From: Drosophila pseudoobscura
Lineage: Eukaryota; Arthropoda; Insecta; Diptera; Drosophilidae
Reading direction: 5' to 3'
NCBI RefSeq assembly: GCF_009870125.1
Contig: NC_046681.1
Location: 10,925,001-10,989,000 of the forward strand
Length of the DNA: 64,000 nt
Shown here: positions 12,275 through 26,000 of the stretch, in pieces
Layout: the number at the start of each line of letters is the position of its first letter
Numbering within the stretch: the first letter of the stretch is position 1
The notes under the pieces: model-generated
Seen by the model: only the letters and a program-made list of their open reading frames with translations
Database searches by the model: none
Told to the model about the DNA's origin: nothing
Made by a program: the position numbers and the translations under genes

Positions 12275-15040
12275 TGTAAAAGCAGCTACCTTAGGGCGAA
12301 AACGTTCAATCAAATCAGTGTTCTTACCTTTAATATTGGTAAATCTTCCCTTTCTTTTCTCTTATAATTGCTCCTTCAGGAGGAACACCCACTCCCTTGT
12401 CCCTTGGTTAAAGTTCTAACCGAGAGATTAGTACTCGATCTGGCTGTGTTAGCTCTTCCTATCGCGATCTGTGCCCCCTGCCGCCTGCCCATCGATGGGC
12501 CCCGAGACTGTGCAACCAATTAAGACACACGGCAGATCTTTTCGTGTGTGCTCTGCGCTCATTACGAGATTTTTACAAGATTTTAAGTACCATATTTTTA
12601 TTGCGTGTCAATGGCAAAAAGCGCGTCACAAAACGCACAGCAGACGACCCCTTGGACCCGTACACCTCCCGTATGCAGCCGCCCCGTACAGATATACGCT
12701 TATATACTCGTATATGTAGAGCTCTCTGATACTTATATATTTTATCTTTTGGTTAGCCATAATATTTCTCGCGGCGACAGGCGACGGCACGACCTTGTCC
12801 CACGGATCAGCGCGTAGAAAGCGAAAGAGCGGCCAGAACACTCGTCTGCGACAGGAGAGAAAAAAAAAAGAATGAACGAATGAAATCGAAATGAAACAAG
12901 CCCCAAACAAACCACCAAAGCGGTGCACATTCGTCCATATAAATGGGTACAGTAGGGGTACTTAGGGACTGGGGTGAATGGGGTGGACTGCAGTGCAGGT
13001 GGTTTAAGGGGTTGCTTTAGAGATTTCTTAGGTTTTACATCTTATATCGAGTGTATTTTCTATGCAATTTTGTGCTATATCCAAACATAATGTAAAAACT
13101 CAGCATGAATCCCTGAAGTCTCGTCTTTTAAGTAGATATATTGAATACCGATATGTTTTTCTATTCTTGGAATACAATTAATGACAAATAAGTAAGAAAT
13201 CAGTTCTATAGAAGTGCAACAGATATTTCCAAGTGGGAAGGCAAGCCAATTTCTGTGTGCCATAAAAACACCAGAGGAATAGTCAGAAGAACTCTGTGCA
13301 CTATAGGTTTTCTGTAGTATATATTTATTCGAGTTAATCGAAATGCGGTACCCATAAAGGAGTATTATCACTGTCCCTTCTAGAACCTTTGTTCATGGCC
13401 CTTTTTCATTACGTTCTTTCAGCCTTTCATTCCACCTTTCTGGCATTCCATTCTACTCTTTTTAATAGGGTAACCATTGTCAGTGCTCATCCCTGCCTCC
13501 TAAACACTCCTCCATTTGTTGTGTCCCCCATTCACCACCCAACCATCCAATGTGTCCACTATTCATCTGTATTTGCTCGTTTTTGCAGCGGCATTTAGTT
13601 ATATTATTTATGAAAAATTGTAAATGAAAAGTTCTCTTTATTCCCAAGACGCGACGTGCCCTGCCTCTTGTCTTTGGTTTATTTTTGGGTATATCTTTTA
13701 TTTTTATTCGTGTACTTTGGCCATAACAAGCAAATTAGCATAAATCCCATTTTTATGGCTAACTGAAAATGATTCGTTTTGACATTTGCGATATGTCTCT
13801 TTGATTATCTCTATTTTATGGGACTTGAGGAAGGGAGAGAGGTCTCTTCTTTCGAGTGATAATGGCAGTTCAAGTGCAGCACTTGGGCACAATTCAAGGT
13901 AAAGGTCAAGGGCCAGACACTGGCATCGGACTTAAGGGATATTTCTGAAGCACTTAAAGGTCTTCCTGCCCTGCTCCGCCCCCACCCCACTAATGCTAGA
14001 TAATTAAAGCAACTAATGAACGATCGTTGCTCTTCTTGCCTTCTGGCCATCTGCCGCTTGCAATTACGGGTATCTGCCTCGAGAGGTTCATTGCACCTTC
14101 CCGTGGATCTGCTAGGCCCCAAACACTATCAAACAACACTTTTTGCTGGCCATAATTCAACGAGAATTAATTACATAAAATGCCTGCCTTACACACAGAG
14201 AGATAGAGAGCGAGAGAGACAAAGAGACAGGCAGATCGGGGGGATTGGATAGGGGGGATTGGGTATGGGGGGATGGGAGGGTGTACGAGTACCCATTAGC
14301 CCCGGTCGGTCGGTGTTGAGCGAAAACATCTTGAGGGCGTCCGCTACAAACACTCGGTGTCCAAAATAGCCCAAACACATTACACCGTAGAAGACATCGC
14401 GCATACGACGCGTGTGCCGCACCGATTTGGCAATTAAAAATTTTTAACAACAAAATTCATAAACAAAGTGTGAAACCCCCGAAAGCAAAATGTGTGTGCG
14501 CTTCTTTTCTTTTGTTTCAAAATTGTATTCTCTTTTAGCAAGTTTTTGAGGTCTTCTTTTGTGCGAAGAAATTTTTTTTGGAATGGAGAAGCGTTAAGTG
14601 ATGTTAATTCCATTTCAATTATAGAGAAAATTCCTGGAAAAAATATACCAATAAAGTATTTTTAACACTCGAAATAATTGATATGCAATCAAAGCACTTT
14701 CTTCTCCAAAATGTATCGTATTTCGTGTAAATATTTCCACCAAAAATACTCGGATATTCAAGGGCATTTTTACGAGTAAAAGTACTTCCTAGTTGATTGA
14801 TTTTTTGTTTTTTGTTAAATACAACACGGAAATTATTATTGAGGCGCATTTAATATTTGTTTTGTTCAAACAATTTGCATTCTCTTTTGTTTATTTGAGT
14901 AATATTGAAGGATGAGTAGGAGCCATGCCGCAATCCGTGATGTTCGTGCGGTTCGAATTTCCCTTCCCGTTTACCATATCCCCCTCTCTATATATACATA
15001 TATATCTCAATGTATTTCGGTTCGAATATGAGTGTATTCA

Positions 15041-15062
15041 CTGTCTGTCTGTCTGTCTGTCT
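15041..15062. repeat. GTCT microsatellite
   Basis: Five tandem CTGT/GTCT units just upstream of the orphan gene at 15.6 kb. Confidence 0.85.
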
Positions 15063-15595
15063 GGTCTTGGTGGAAATTGTTGAAGGCGGCAATTGGCTTC
15101 GCACTTCATTAATGATGCGGCACGTCGGTTGCCCCATACAACAACAAAAATTACGCATTTAAAAAAAGATATACATATATATACGTATGTACGTATGTAT
15201 ATCTGGCAGAGAGAGCGGATCGATAGATACAACAATTTTTGTGGCACTTTAATTTCCGTTTGGTCGATGCATTCGAATGCCCGAAATTGGGAATCAATCA
15301 AAGCATCTTTTCGAATGCTTGAATGAACTTTCGCTTGGTTCCGTTCCATCATCAGATTCGATGGATTCCTTTGTGACGTATTTGTGATTTAGATATATTT
15401 CTTTTTTTTTGCTGCCAGACAAATCTATTTTAAATCGATTTCTGTGAAGAATTAATGTTGATTTCCATCTGATTTTTATTAAACAGAGATCAAAATTGAT
15501 GAAAGAAATCGAAATTAAATTTGATGGGCCCCCCAGCAAGCCTTGTAGAACTTGTAGAACATATATTCCCAAAACAAAACAAAACAAACAAAAAA

Positions 15596-16423
15596 ATGAA
15601 GAAACCTTTAGGAAACGGGGAGGGTAGGGAGGGTGGGTTGGGTGAGGAGGGCGAGGAGGAGGAGGAGCCCCATTTGACGCCCCAGCTGCAGGATCACTAC
15701 GAGACAGAGGCCGAGGTGCTGGGCCTGCTGGTGGATCTGGAGACGCGCTACCGCGACTTCTACAACATGTATCTGTGCGAAGTGCAGGCCCAGAAGATAC
15801 TCATCGAGCGAGTGTGGCTCCTGACGCAGCGATACCTCATTCTGATCAGCTGTGTGATCGGCTGTCGCTATCCCGAGGTCTACACCCTCTCCACGGAGGA
15901 GGCCCTCGTCAATGAGTACGAGGAGAAGCTGGAAGTCCTGCGTACCTCAAAGTGAGTCCAGTCCGAGCCCATTCCATTCCATTTGTATAGCGTTTGTTTT
16001 TCGTTTTTCGCCAGCAACAACATGAAACGCGCTGTCCTGGAGCTGGACACCCACTGCAAGCGGTTCTATGCGGCCTACGATCGCCTGAACAAGTCCCTGG
16101 AGACGCCCTTGATCATGGGCGATCCCAGCCACCGCTGCATACAGCACCACAAGATAATGGCCGTCGATATATTCAACTACTTCCATGCCACAGTCCTCAA
16201 GCTCAAGTGCTACATGCACCAGCTGGACCCCCTCAATCTGGAGAGCGTCGAGGAGTACCGGGAGCTGCTCAAAACCGAGGCCCAGTGCGAGGAGTTCGAG
16301 GGGCATCTGATGGAGAATTTCGTCTACTGCAAGTGTCTCCACAAGCGGCCCACGTGCCCCGTCGAGAAGCTCAAGTGCTACCACCACAATATCGCAAATT
16401 TGAAGTACGTTAGTCGCATCTAG
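15596..16423 (+). CDS. Uncharacterised 254-residue protein, two exons
   Basis: I do not recognise this family. Exons are 15,596-15,951 and 16,015-16,423. The 63-bp intron starts GTGAGT and ends TTCGCCAG, and joining gives RTSNNNMKRAVLE without a break. I chose ATG 15,596 because it sits in a good insect context (ACAAAAAAATG); an in-frame ATG at 15,521 is a longer alternative. The first 30 residues are Gly/Glu-rich and very acidic. The rest is mostly helical in character, with an aromatic segment (ETRYRDFYNMYL) and many scattered cysteines, including several His/Cys near the C-terminus (YCKCLHKRPTCPVEKLKCYHH), which might bind metal. It has strong codon bias and stays open across a spliced intron, both signs of a real gene. 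An AATAAA follows at 16,601. It probably lies inside the first intron of the kinase gene, on the opposite strand. Function unknown. Confidence 0.8.
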
Positions 16424-16600
16424 TCCCAAAAACGAATCACTAAGCCAGCATCTAGTGGCTCATCAATGATAATTAATAGATATTTTTATTGCCCTGTCTC
16501 TAAAGCACAGAGAAGCCATTGTTCTGGGCAATCAATGTATCTTTTAAGTGTTCTTTTTATGGCTCGGGACAACAAGTGATTCTGCGTTGCTTGTAATTAA

Positions 16601-16606
16601 AATAAA
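16601..16606 (+). terminator. Poly(A) signal of the orphan gene
   Basis: AATAAA about 180 bases after the stop codon, in A+T-rich sequence. Confidence 0.6.
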
Positions 16607-19289
16607 GTGCCTGGAATTGTGGTCCTTGTGCTTGAAGTTCGGGCCAGACAGCCCCTATATTATGTTTCCCATATTCGGGAGATTAACCTTTTCAAAAGTC
16701 TAATCCACTGTCCTTTTCTGTGAACTTTTTGCTGACGCCGTGTCATGAGGAGAGAAATGTGCTCAACATTGAGCAGGATGTCAAGCGTGTTTAATGCCAC
16801 AGCCAGAGCCAGAGCCAGAGCCACAGCCAACCCGCACAAAATGGCACACAGAAGAGTCCTGCACTGGCTGGCTGGTGGCTGCCACTTGTGTATGCAACCG
16901 TCGTGTCGTGTCGTGTGGCACACAATGAACCCATTGAGGCACAAGTACGGCCCCTACCTCCGACTCTCTAGATGGCAATCAAAGCGCATTTGTGGCTGTA
17001 ACACTCTGTGGGTGTAACTGTATCTGTACCTGTGGGTGTCGCTGTCGAACCAAGTCCGGGCGCACCCAAAAGGACACCGGAATGTTCAAGGATAGCCGCC
17101 ACTGGACGACTGGCCTACAATGAATGGGCGGATGAATATACATACGCCCCGATTATATACTTATATCCGTACATAGCTATACTTTATGTAGAGAGAAATC
17201 AGAAGCTCGTGCGTCATTCGATTATGAGTTTTAGGGTCTATCCCCAGCCACAGCCGCAGCCCCTCCGCCGTTCGGGCTGGCATATTATTTATTTTATACA
17301 TTTTGGATAAACAAAATTCATAGAATTTTAGCCGGGGCGGGCCAGGCCGGGCCAGGCCCACCGAGGCGCCCAGACCAGACCATGTTTATGATAATGACGT
17401 CGTTGTCATTTGTCGCTTCATTTTGCTCTCTTCGTATTTTACGAGTATTTTCGGGCATGGATGATGTTGAAAGAAGCCCTCCCTCCCAGGCCCGCAAAAG
17501 TGTGGGTTGATTGCTCTTTCGCCTGCTCTTTTGTGCGTGAGAGAGAGAGTCTATTTTTAGGCAGGATAATTGAAAAGCAGCATCCAGGAGTCCAAGTGTG
17601 GGTGTGCCACGGGCAGGACTCGCCCCTCTAATTGTAAGGAATCCCGGCAAGGAAAAGGGGATTATTCATGTAACTGCTGGGTGTTGCCCCTAGAGAGAGG
17701 AGCTAACAATAGATTATGGGAGCAGGAGCAGGAGCTGGAGGAGGAGGAGGAGGAGGAGGAAATTGTGCAACTACTGTTTGGAATCGCATAAGGAAATGGC
17801 CGGCGGGAAGGGGCGGGGGTTATGGGTTCGATGGCACTGTGGTTCCTAGGGGCAACTAGAGGAAGAATGACTGGATTCCAAGAACCATTGCATGGGTGCT
17901 CTGGCTCGATGATGGTCATAACTCTGGCATAAGCACTGCAGGAGGTAGTGGAATATTCTTGGAAATGAGATAACCAGCTCAAAGTACAAAGGATTGACAT
18001 TTTACTGAAATGCAATTAGAGAAGCGCTTAATTGGTGAAAGCTACAAATCGATGGATTGATTTCCAGTTCTTTCAGGAAAGGAGTTGAAGGTTGGGATGG
18101 GATGGGAATTTCCTAGAAATAAGAGAAAGCGCTCCTAGAAATACGAGTATCACCAGAGCCTGTTAATGCTGGAATATACAGAGAGATGGAGGAGAAATAA
18201 TAGAATTTTCCTAGAACAATTATACATAACCCCTAACCGGTAATAGTATTATGATTTTTGGCATAGATTACTTTGAAAATAGAAATATAACTCACCGATA
18301 GTGCCCATTTCTGTGCTGCTTGTTTCCTTTTTCGATCAGTTATCCGTAATCCTCGTTCGGTATTCTTTCAGAGGGGTATATTCAACACGATTTGATGCTT
18401 CTTCCGATTCTCTTTTTGGGGCAACAAAACTGCGTTCACACTCCGAAAGTCACATTGCAATTGTCCAAAAAGCGTCACTGAATATTTTTTTGTGTGCGTA
18501 GAAAATTTCAAGGTTGCTTCACAATACAATAAGAACTATGCCCGTAATTTGGCAAACAAGACGAATGGGTTGGAGGCGGGGCGAGGCGAATATATCTTTT
18601 GTTTTGCCCGATTTTCGTTTTCTTTTATGGACTACTAAGTGGTCGTATGGTCGCACGCGGCACTCTCGGCGGAAAGAATAATACGCGAATCGAAGCTGAA
18701 CAATACAATACACGAAAAACACAGAGCAGAGCAGGCCAAAGACGCGACAAAAAATCAGAGGCCACGACGACACGTCCAAGCACGTCCACACGCCAGGAGT
18801 TTTCCGTTAGAAATGTTTTCGCTGCCGCCAAGAGCTTCGGTTCTTATATTTGTTGCATCGTCTCCGGCTGCCGCTTCGTCGGCACATGGACAACCGAAGG
18901 AGGGTGGGTGTTCGTGCTCGTTCGTTTGTCTGATGCTTTGCCACTCTTTTACTCTCACTCGGTCCCTCGGCCTCTCCGTCGCTCGCCGCTCTGCCGGTGT
19001 GCGTGTGTGTGCGCTCCATGTTGGAGAAAAGCTTCGTGGGCGAAACGAAAGCTTTCCTTTACCCCTTTTTGTCGGTGGACGCCACTGACAGTCGTTTTAC
19101 TACGAGTTCAATGCATCCCCAGGCGTCTGTTTTTCCAGGAGCGGACTCTAGCAAAGGTTTTGAGCGGACCACCCTTTAGAGGGAAGGAAACCTCTCCCAT
19201 AAGCTCCATGAAGGCAATATAGCTGCACCACAGAGTGCAATTTTTGAGCTGTTTTCGTCGGGTATCCTAGATCTGATATTTTTCGTTTT

Positions 19290-19390
19290 TTTTCCCCCCA
19301 GAAAAAACCGAAACAAGCAATCCATGCCCCACGAAATCCCAGGTGTCAAATTCAACATTGTGTGAGATTACTGAAAAATTATCAGTATTA
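19290..19390 (+). repeat. Short diverged copy of the dispersed repeat found around Aatf
   Basis: Shares the string AACAAGCAATCCATGCCC and the surrounding order of words (CCCCCC..GAAAAAAC, GTCAAATTC, TGTGAGA.TACTGAAA, TATTA) with 46,215-46,320 and 50,575-50,690. It lacks the 159-bp units. It is clearly older than the two big copies. Confidence 0.75.
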
Positions 19391-22300
19391 TACGGAGTGG
19401 CGAAATGTTCGGAACTCGGAAAAAAAAAACAAAAAAAATTTAAAATTTTGTAAAATTATATTTCGGAATTTTTGTTGTTCTAAATTTGAAGCGTAAACCG
19501 ATGATCAGGTTCTACCATTTAACACATCGATAGTCACCAGGCCCACCGGTAGCGCGTAACTGTACTTCGCGATCCGGATCGAAATTCTGTGAGCTTGTTA
19601 ATTGTCAGTCCAAATTTAAATTATTTTAAGCAATCAAAGACGCGAACTATACTGAGTAGAAACGAAGACGAAAACGAAGCCGAAACACAAAAACGAAAAA
19701 TGAAAATCGAAAAACAAAAAAGCGAAAACGGAACATGAAGAAGAAAACGAAGTCTGAACTCCAGACTGGACTCGAAAATGGTAATGTAAATGGTAACTAT
19801 AGCAAATATTTCCATCTTTCTAACAAGAATTTTTCGTTCAGCAGATTCAAGTACATTTTGACCTCTTGTACGAACTGAATATATATATATTTTATATTTG
19901 TCCATTATATTTTGATATATTTTGATAATAAAAACATTATATTTTGATACTTCAAAAAAATAAACTTACTTAATGGCTTGTGAGGGGGGGAGGGAAGCGC
20001 CATCGGATTGATGCCAGAAATTTAAACGATGTTCGCGGCACTCGGCACTCGGCCGTCGGCACCTTCGTCATATCTGGTCTAAATACTGACCAAAGGCAGA
20101 CCTGCTCACAATTGTTCGCCTTTATTTTGACAAGCATTTCAAAGGGACAAGAGGACGAATACTCGTATACATACATACTCGTGCAATATATTTGTTTTTG
20201 CTCAGTCTATCATCTCTGTTGCCTTTGAATGTCTCATAATTTTGGTCCAACCCATTGCGGTGCTTTAATCGTGCATGTGCGTGTGAGAAAGAGAGAGAGA
20301 GAGTGCGTGTGTACTGGACGACTCGCTCAGAGAGGATCAAAAGGAACGGGAACGGGATAATGAGAGTGCGCTTGTGTGTCTGCGACGATGAGTAAGAAGA
20401 GAGTGAGTGATAAATGGAAACTGCGTCGCAGAAAATGATTGGATTGTCTCAGAGCTAGGCTTCGGCGGTGCTGAGAGAGCAGTTGCGCGTGAGAGTTGAG
20501 CCCATTGCTGTGCGTGTGTTGAGGGAGATCAAAGAGAGACAAGATGAAGAGAGCGCAAGGTAGAGAGAGCTGAATTTGAAAAGGGGGCTGGAATAAAGAA
20601 TGGCATGGGGTATGGACAACAGCCAAAAACAGCCAAGGCACATTGCCAGGCTCGTACGAACCTCACCTCACCTCACCTCGCGTTTGGGGACTATATAGGC
20701 TATGGGCTATAGGATTTTTGGTATATTTGGCCTTTATCTGGCATTTTCTGGCCCATTTTTTCTCTGAAATTTCCCAGCAATGAAACTATCTAAACTTTCG
20801 CAAAGGGAGAATTGATTTTATGAACTTTTTCTCGCCTATTTAGTACTAGTACTATCTCCACAATCTTTGATCTTTGATCTTGTTGGAAAATGGCTGACCA
20901 GAATAATCGAGACACGACAGATCGTAGATGTGTTTGTGTGGGAGGGGGGTTCGACGTGTACGAGGCCAAACCCAAAAAGTATGCTACAAAAACAATGCAT
21001 TTCCCTATCACTTTCATTCCCTGACCCAAATCTTATTCTGGTATTCTCGAGCAAAGTAGTCCCGCCTCCAAAGTAAATAAACTTAATACAGAGCACCATC
21101 CACTATCCCCTAACCGGAGACAACAAATCAAGCGAAATTAATTACCGCCCCAGTTACGACTCTGCCTCGTACTGGCGTACTGGTGCACGATCCATGGCAG
21201 TTTAATTTTTTATTAAAATATAAATAAAATAGACAAAGGCCCCCAAATAGGGAGAGAGAGGGAGAGGGAGATGGAGAGGGACGGAGAGGTCTCAAAGTTG
21301 TCGGCACGCAAGGACACCGGAGTTGGGACATGCCCCCGCGGAGTAGGTGTTGCCGTGTGCCGGAACTTTGTAGGCATAACTTTTCCACCGACTCGTGCAG
21401 AAACCGCTGCGAATCAAGTTTTGCGGCTAAATTGTCCTTGAACCAAATACCCTTTCGAAACGGAGACACACACACGCTCCCCAAGAGAGGGGGAGGGGGG
21501 GGGAACGTGGCACATGGCACATGGAACCGATGTAAAGCCCCCCCCCCCCCCCTCGCGGCGCCCTGATTGTGGTGGCAGTTAACTTGATTATTTTACAAAT
21601 AATTGAAAAGTTACCCTCGGTTTCCGCGCCGTTGCGCGAAAATTGAACAAATTGCAGACAAGACTGCCATCCATCAAGTCCCCCGCCCCCCATCCCCCCC
21701 CCCATCCCACCTTTGACTGACTTTTCCGAAACGCTTTCCATACGAGAGGGGCCGCATTGGCGTTGACGTCGCTGCCACGTCGTCCACGCGCTTCCCAGTG
21801 ACGACAACGATGCCGATGACACCCCCCAAGCAGCAGCAGCGGCAGCAGCGTCAACGCCGACGCCAAACAACAGCAGCAAACGCTGATGACGGAGACGACA
21901 CCCACGGCTGCATGTATGGCGGATGGAAAACAAATACTGGTATCGTGCAAAAACCTCATTCGGTACTAGACGCCCCCGCCCCCGCCCCCGCACCTACCCC
22001 GGCGCCCGACGGAGATCCGCTTTGGATCAGTAGAGGGTTCCGTCAAAGAAAGGAAGTGGGTGCAAAAAGGCCCGAAGCTTGGCCTGATGCGGTACATTGG
22101 GTTAGGCTCTTAGGACACATCCTTAAGCCAATTTGGAAACAGAGATTATGATTTAAGGGATGTTATAGATAGATGCCTACTAAAGAGATGCCGAATCCCT
22201 TAATTAATCCCTTTTCCACATTTGTATGCAGATATAAGAAAGTTTTGGTTCGTCGTCGTCCGATATTTTACTCATATCATTGCTACTCTACCCTAGTCAC

Positions 22301-22750
22301 TCTTTAAATATCTATCTACTGAACCCTTAAACTAACTATCCTCTTACCCACCAACATATCAAATAATAAATCCCTTAATGGATCTCCCTTTATCATTATT
22401 CCTCGTGTTTTTGTCGGAACCACTTTAACCTCTTTTTTTCTTTCTAACAACAGAAAGTTGTATCTCTCCATCTAGGTAACGGAAAAGGTCAATAGCAATG
22501 TATCCTTCATCTCCAATTATCGCTTGCATTCAATAATCCTTCCCAAAACTATTCGTATTTCGTATTCCGTTTTGTTGAAGGTCATTTTGATGTCACCCAA
22601 ACATATCGCTTAGTAACCGGCCCTAAACATCCATTCTATGTCGACCTAACCCAACGCGAAAAGTGCAAAATGCGGATGTATCTATGTATCTAGTGCAGGC
22701 CTGGCTCCGGCTAGAAGCCATCGTATACTCGTAGTTGAGCAGGTAAATGC

Positions 22751-22758
22751 TATAAATA
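22751..22758 (+). promoter_or_regulatory. Candidate TATA box for TTLL3A
   Basis: TATAAATA in the context GCTATAAATAGAG, about 250 bases upstream of the TTLL3A start codon and on the same strand. It would place transcription near 22,780 and a leader of about 220 bases. No strong initiator was seen. Confidence 0.35.
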
Positions 22759-23002
22759 GAGTCGTTCCAAGTGAACTTGTGAACTTATTTCTGGCTCAAT
22801 GGTTGCCAGGCAGCCACCGCCCGCCCCGGGGGCTAACAACCAGACAAAGGCAACCCATTCACCCATTCACCCAGTGGCCCAGTGAGGCCCACAGCCCAGA
22901 CCACGGGAGGACAGGGACGAGGTAAACGCGATAATTTTGCACTGCAGCCAAAATCGAATTAGTCGGCTGGCGGTGCTTGGAGAGCGAGCAAGCGCCTCCG
23001 CA

Positions 23003-26000
23003 ATGCAGACGCGTCCGAGCAGTGAACCGCAGCGCGCCAAGGAGCAACTCCTGCGGGAGCTGCCGCCGCAGAAGTGCTCCAGCGCCACGCTGGCCAAGAA
23101 GGTGCTGGCGCAGAGCCCGCCGGCAGCCCCGCCGCCCACACCGGCCACAATTGTGCCGCTCACTGCGGTGCCCGTCATCCAGCTGACGCCTCCGTCGCAC
23201 TCCGGCGACACGCCGCAAAAGCCAGCACCTCCGGCGCCGCCGCCGCCACCGCCGCCCGAGAAGGCAGTGACTCGCACTCCGGACGGCGGCAACAAGGAGA
23301 ACCTGCCCGTGAGAGCCGCATCCAAGCCTTTGGGGGCACCCAGCAACTATGCGGCACGACGCACCTGGATCACCACGGAGCGGATGAATGAGCTGCGGCG
23401 CAAGGCCCAGGAGGCGGCCAAGCAGAACAAGATCTTCACCATCCGCGGGTGCTTCAATTCGGTGCGGAACGCCCTGCTGGCGCGCGGATGGGTGGAGAAG
23501 CTCGATGTGCATCGGAAGGTGGTGCCGGCGGGCCAGATGACCTACGAGGATCTCACCCAGCGGCTGCCCAAGCGCAAGGCCGGCGAGACGCGCCGTCAGT
23601 ACATCCAGAAGTGCGAGCGGAACATCATGTCGCGCTTCCTGGAGCACATGCCCGTGGACTTTCTGTGGACGAACCGGAAGGAGAAGTGCGACTACATCGA
23701 CCAGGCCAAGAATCCCGGCATGACGATCAACAAATTCCACCGGGCCCCCTTCACCTCCAAGGAGGGCCTGTGCAGCCAGCTGCGCGACTTCCACTGGTTC
23801 TTCGAGGAGGGCACGGCCGAGATGTACTTCCCGCGCTGCTACAACGTCTGGAGTCCCGAGGAGCTGGGCGAGTTCGTCGACAACTTCAAGCTGACGGCCT
23901 GCGTGGCCTACCTGCGGGCCGTGCTCTGCCGCTACCACAAACAGGGGCCCGAGGCCGTCTTCTCCGCCGGCGGCAAGATACCCTACTCCTCGATAGACTT
24001 CGCCTACAAGCGACTGGTGGAGTACCTCGACAGCTGCCAGCACAACGACATCGACTTCGAGGATCCGCCCAAGATCTGGGAGCACGACTGGGACGCCTTC
24101 CTCTACCAGCACCAGCAGCTGGTCAACGAGGACGCCCGCATCCAGCACGATGGCCAGCGGCTCGAGCACATGGCCAAGAGCTGTCTCTCGCTGGTGGACA
24201 AAATGAAGGTCCACTGGCCGCAGTACAGTCTCGATGGCTATCAGAACTTGTGGATCGTCAAGCCGGCCAACAAGTGCCGCGGTCGGGGCATACTCCTGAT
24301 GGACAACCTAAAGAAAATCCTGGGCGTTGTGAATCCCTCGATAGCCTCCAAGAGTCGCTATGTGGTGCAAAAGTACATAGGTGAGTGCTACGACTTTAAG
24401 CGACCCGAATCCCAAAGAATTACACAAAAGTTGCCCCATTTAAGCCCATTATTACGAAATAGGCTGCTCCAATCGATATGGGATAAAGGATCTTGGTTGC
24501 AGACCCACGAAAATTTGCAAAATCCCACCAGAAAACGATATAAACAAACGTGAAACACAGGAAACGGAAACTAGGTCGTAAATCAGGCCGGTGCCAAAGT
24601 GCCCCACCCCACCCCCGCCCTTCTCTGGGTCCCCTCATTTTGAGGGTAACTCCCAACGTCAGTCAGTTGTGGTGTCTACACGCACGCACATCTCCTCCAC
24701 TTGGACTCCTGCGAGTATACCAAAAACATATCCTTCGTACATCCGATACAATCCGCGGTACAATGCATACAAAATTTGGCCTAAAAACGCAATCGTTTGG
24801 GCCTTTCTGTAGTGTAGGGCTGTCGTGTGCTCGTTTTGCAGGCACAAATCATAATTTGCTTTACGGTTTTCTGTCTGTCTTCTTCTGGGGCATGCAACAA
24901 GTTGTCTGCACAGGAGACAGTTGAATTTCAATCCAAGTTTGTACAAATAAAAGCCAGAAATGAAAAGTACACTATTGGATTTCAAGAATGTCCGCTAAAT
25001 CTATTCTTTTTCGAGGTTTCGGCAATTAAATCTCTTAGAACAGCTTCGTATTTCTCTTGATTTTGGCTGTAATAATCCTTAAACGAATGGGAAATTTCAT
25101 AGATCGATGGAGAAAGACTTTGGCTTTCGATTATAATGTGGTAAAGAAGCTGAGGATGCTTTTCTAAGGGGTATTCATACGAAGTTTGAAGCAAAAACTC
25201 GGCTGATACGATGTTTGATACGAGAGAGCGGACGATCTGGGGGTGGGTTTTGAGCGCTCTCTTTTGGCCTGTCAACAAAAAATTTAGGAGAGGGCGGAAA
25301 AATCGTGTACCAGGGAAATAATTAATTTAGTCCAGAGTATGCCAAAACTTATTTTGAATGTGATAAAAGCTAAGGACCTTTGGAAAAAATATATTTAAAA
25401 AAAATATTAAACTAAAAAAACTTGAGACGTGAAAAAGTGGATGCATTTTAATTATTATTTTATTTTATTTAATTATTTTATTTAATTAAAATCTCTTAAG
25501 GAAAAGGATCTCTTTGAATTGAAATTAATGTTTTTTTTCTTTCACACTAACTTCAAGAATTAATAAAAACAAAAATCACAAGGATTGATGAATTTTTAAA
25601 AATTTTACAGGCGCTTAAACTGAAAAGATCGTATCTTTTTTATGTATCCACACTTGCTCGCGACTGTATATCTTTTTATAATATTTTATAAAAATATAGA
25701 AAAATACACCACCAAAAAAAAACACACTAGAGTTATTCTTTAACCTAGAAATATACACAGAATTTTCGAATTAATAAACCCCTTTCTCCTTTCAGAGCGA
25801 CCGCTTATACTCTTCCAAACAAAGTTCGATATACGCCAATGGTTTCTGATAACAAACACACAGGTGATTCTTAAGACCCTTCCCCAATGAAAGCCATAAT
25901 CTAACCACTACCCCCCACCGCCCACCGCCCACCGCCCACAGCCGTTGGTGGTGTGGTTCTACAGAGAGAGCTATCTGCGCTTCAGCTCGCAGGAGTACTC

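Larger units (their letters stand above)
5027..15595. other. 10.6 kb noncoding stretch, probably 5' intron or regulatory DNA of the kinase gene
   Basis: No coding gene is supportable. Contents seen: a G-rich tract at 6,322-6,357, CAGATA repeats at 7,709-7,754, a 12-bp triplication (GGAGCACTCTTC type) at about 10,100-10,138, an 11-bp minisatellite at 12,018-12,274, a poly-C run at about 11,847-11,862 and GTCT repeats at 15,041-15,062. Short open frames here have Ser/Thr/Pro-rich or low-complexity translations and no family match. Because the kinase exon is entered from a splice acceptor, at least part of this must be intron. Confidence 0.5.
16424..23002. other. 6.6 kb noncoding stretch between the orphan gene and TTLL3A
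   Basis: I find no gene. A block at about 18,600-19,080 is unusually GC-rich and on the minus strand looks like a leader (a TATAAGAA word near 18,840, many CpG, CACACA/GAGAG tracts). It could be a start region of the kinase gene, but nothing proves this. A GGA-repeat is at about 17,735-17,760, long G/C runs are at about 21,488-21,552 and 21,679-21,710, and a diverged dispersed repeat is at 19,290-19,390. Confidence 0.5.

Noticed and set aside
11814-12313. Minus-strand frames with MYQGCIRDVSG repeats
   Set aside because: Produced by the 11-bp minisatellite; all frames read the same cycle.
15521-15595. Upstream in-frame ATG as start of the orphan gene
   Set aside because: The 25 extra residues come from A-rich leader sequence and the later ATG at 15,596 has the better context; kept only as an alternative.
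21427-21993. 188-codon minus-strand frame with Gly/Arg/Ala runs
   Set aside because: Spans poly-C/poly-G and CAG tracts; composition is driven by simple sequence.
22859-24214. Long minus-strand frame opposite TTLL3A exon 1 (and similar long frames at 3,672-5,018, 30,814-31,887 and 36,933-37,943)
   Set aside because: Each mirrors a GC-rich, strongly codon-biased real exon on the other strand. The translations are low-complexity (Leu/Val/Arg/Gly-rich) and match nothing, as expected for antisense shadows.
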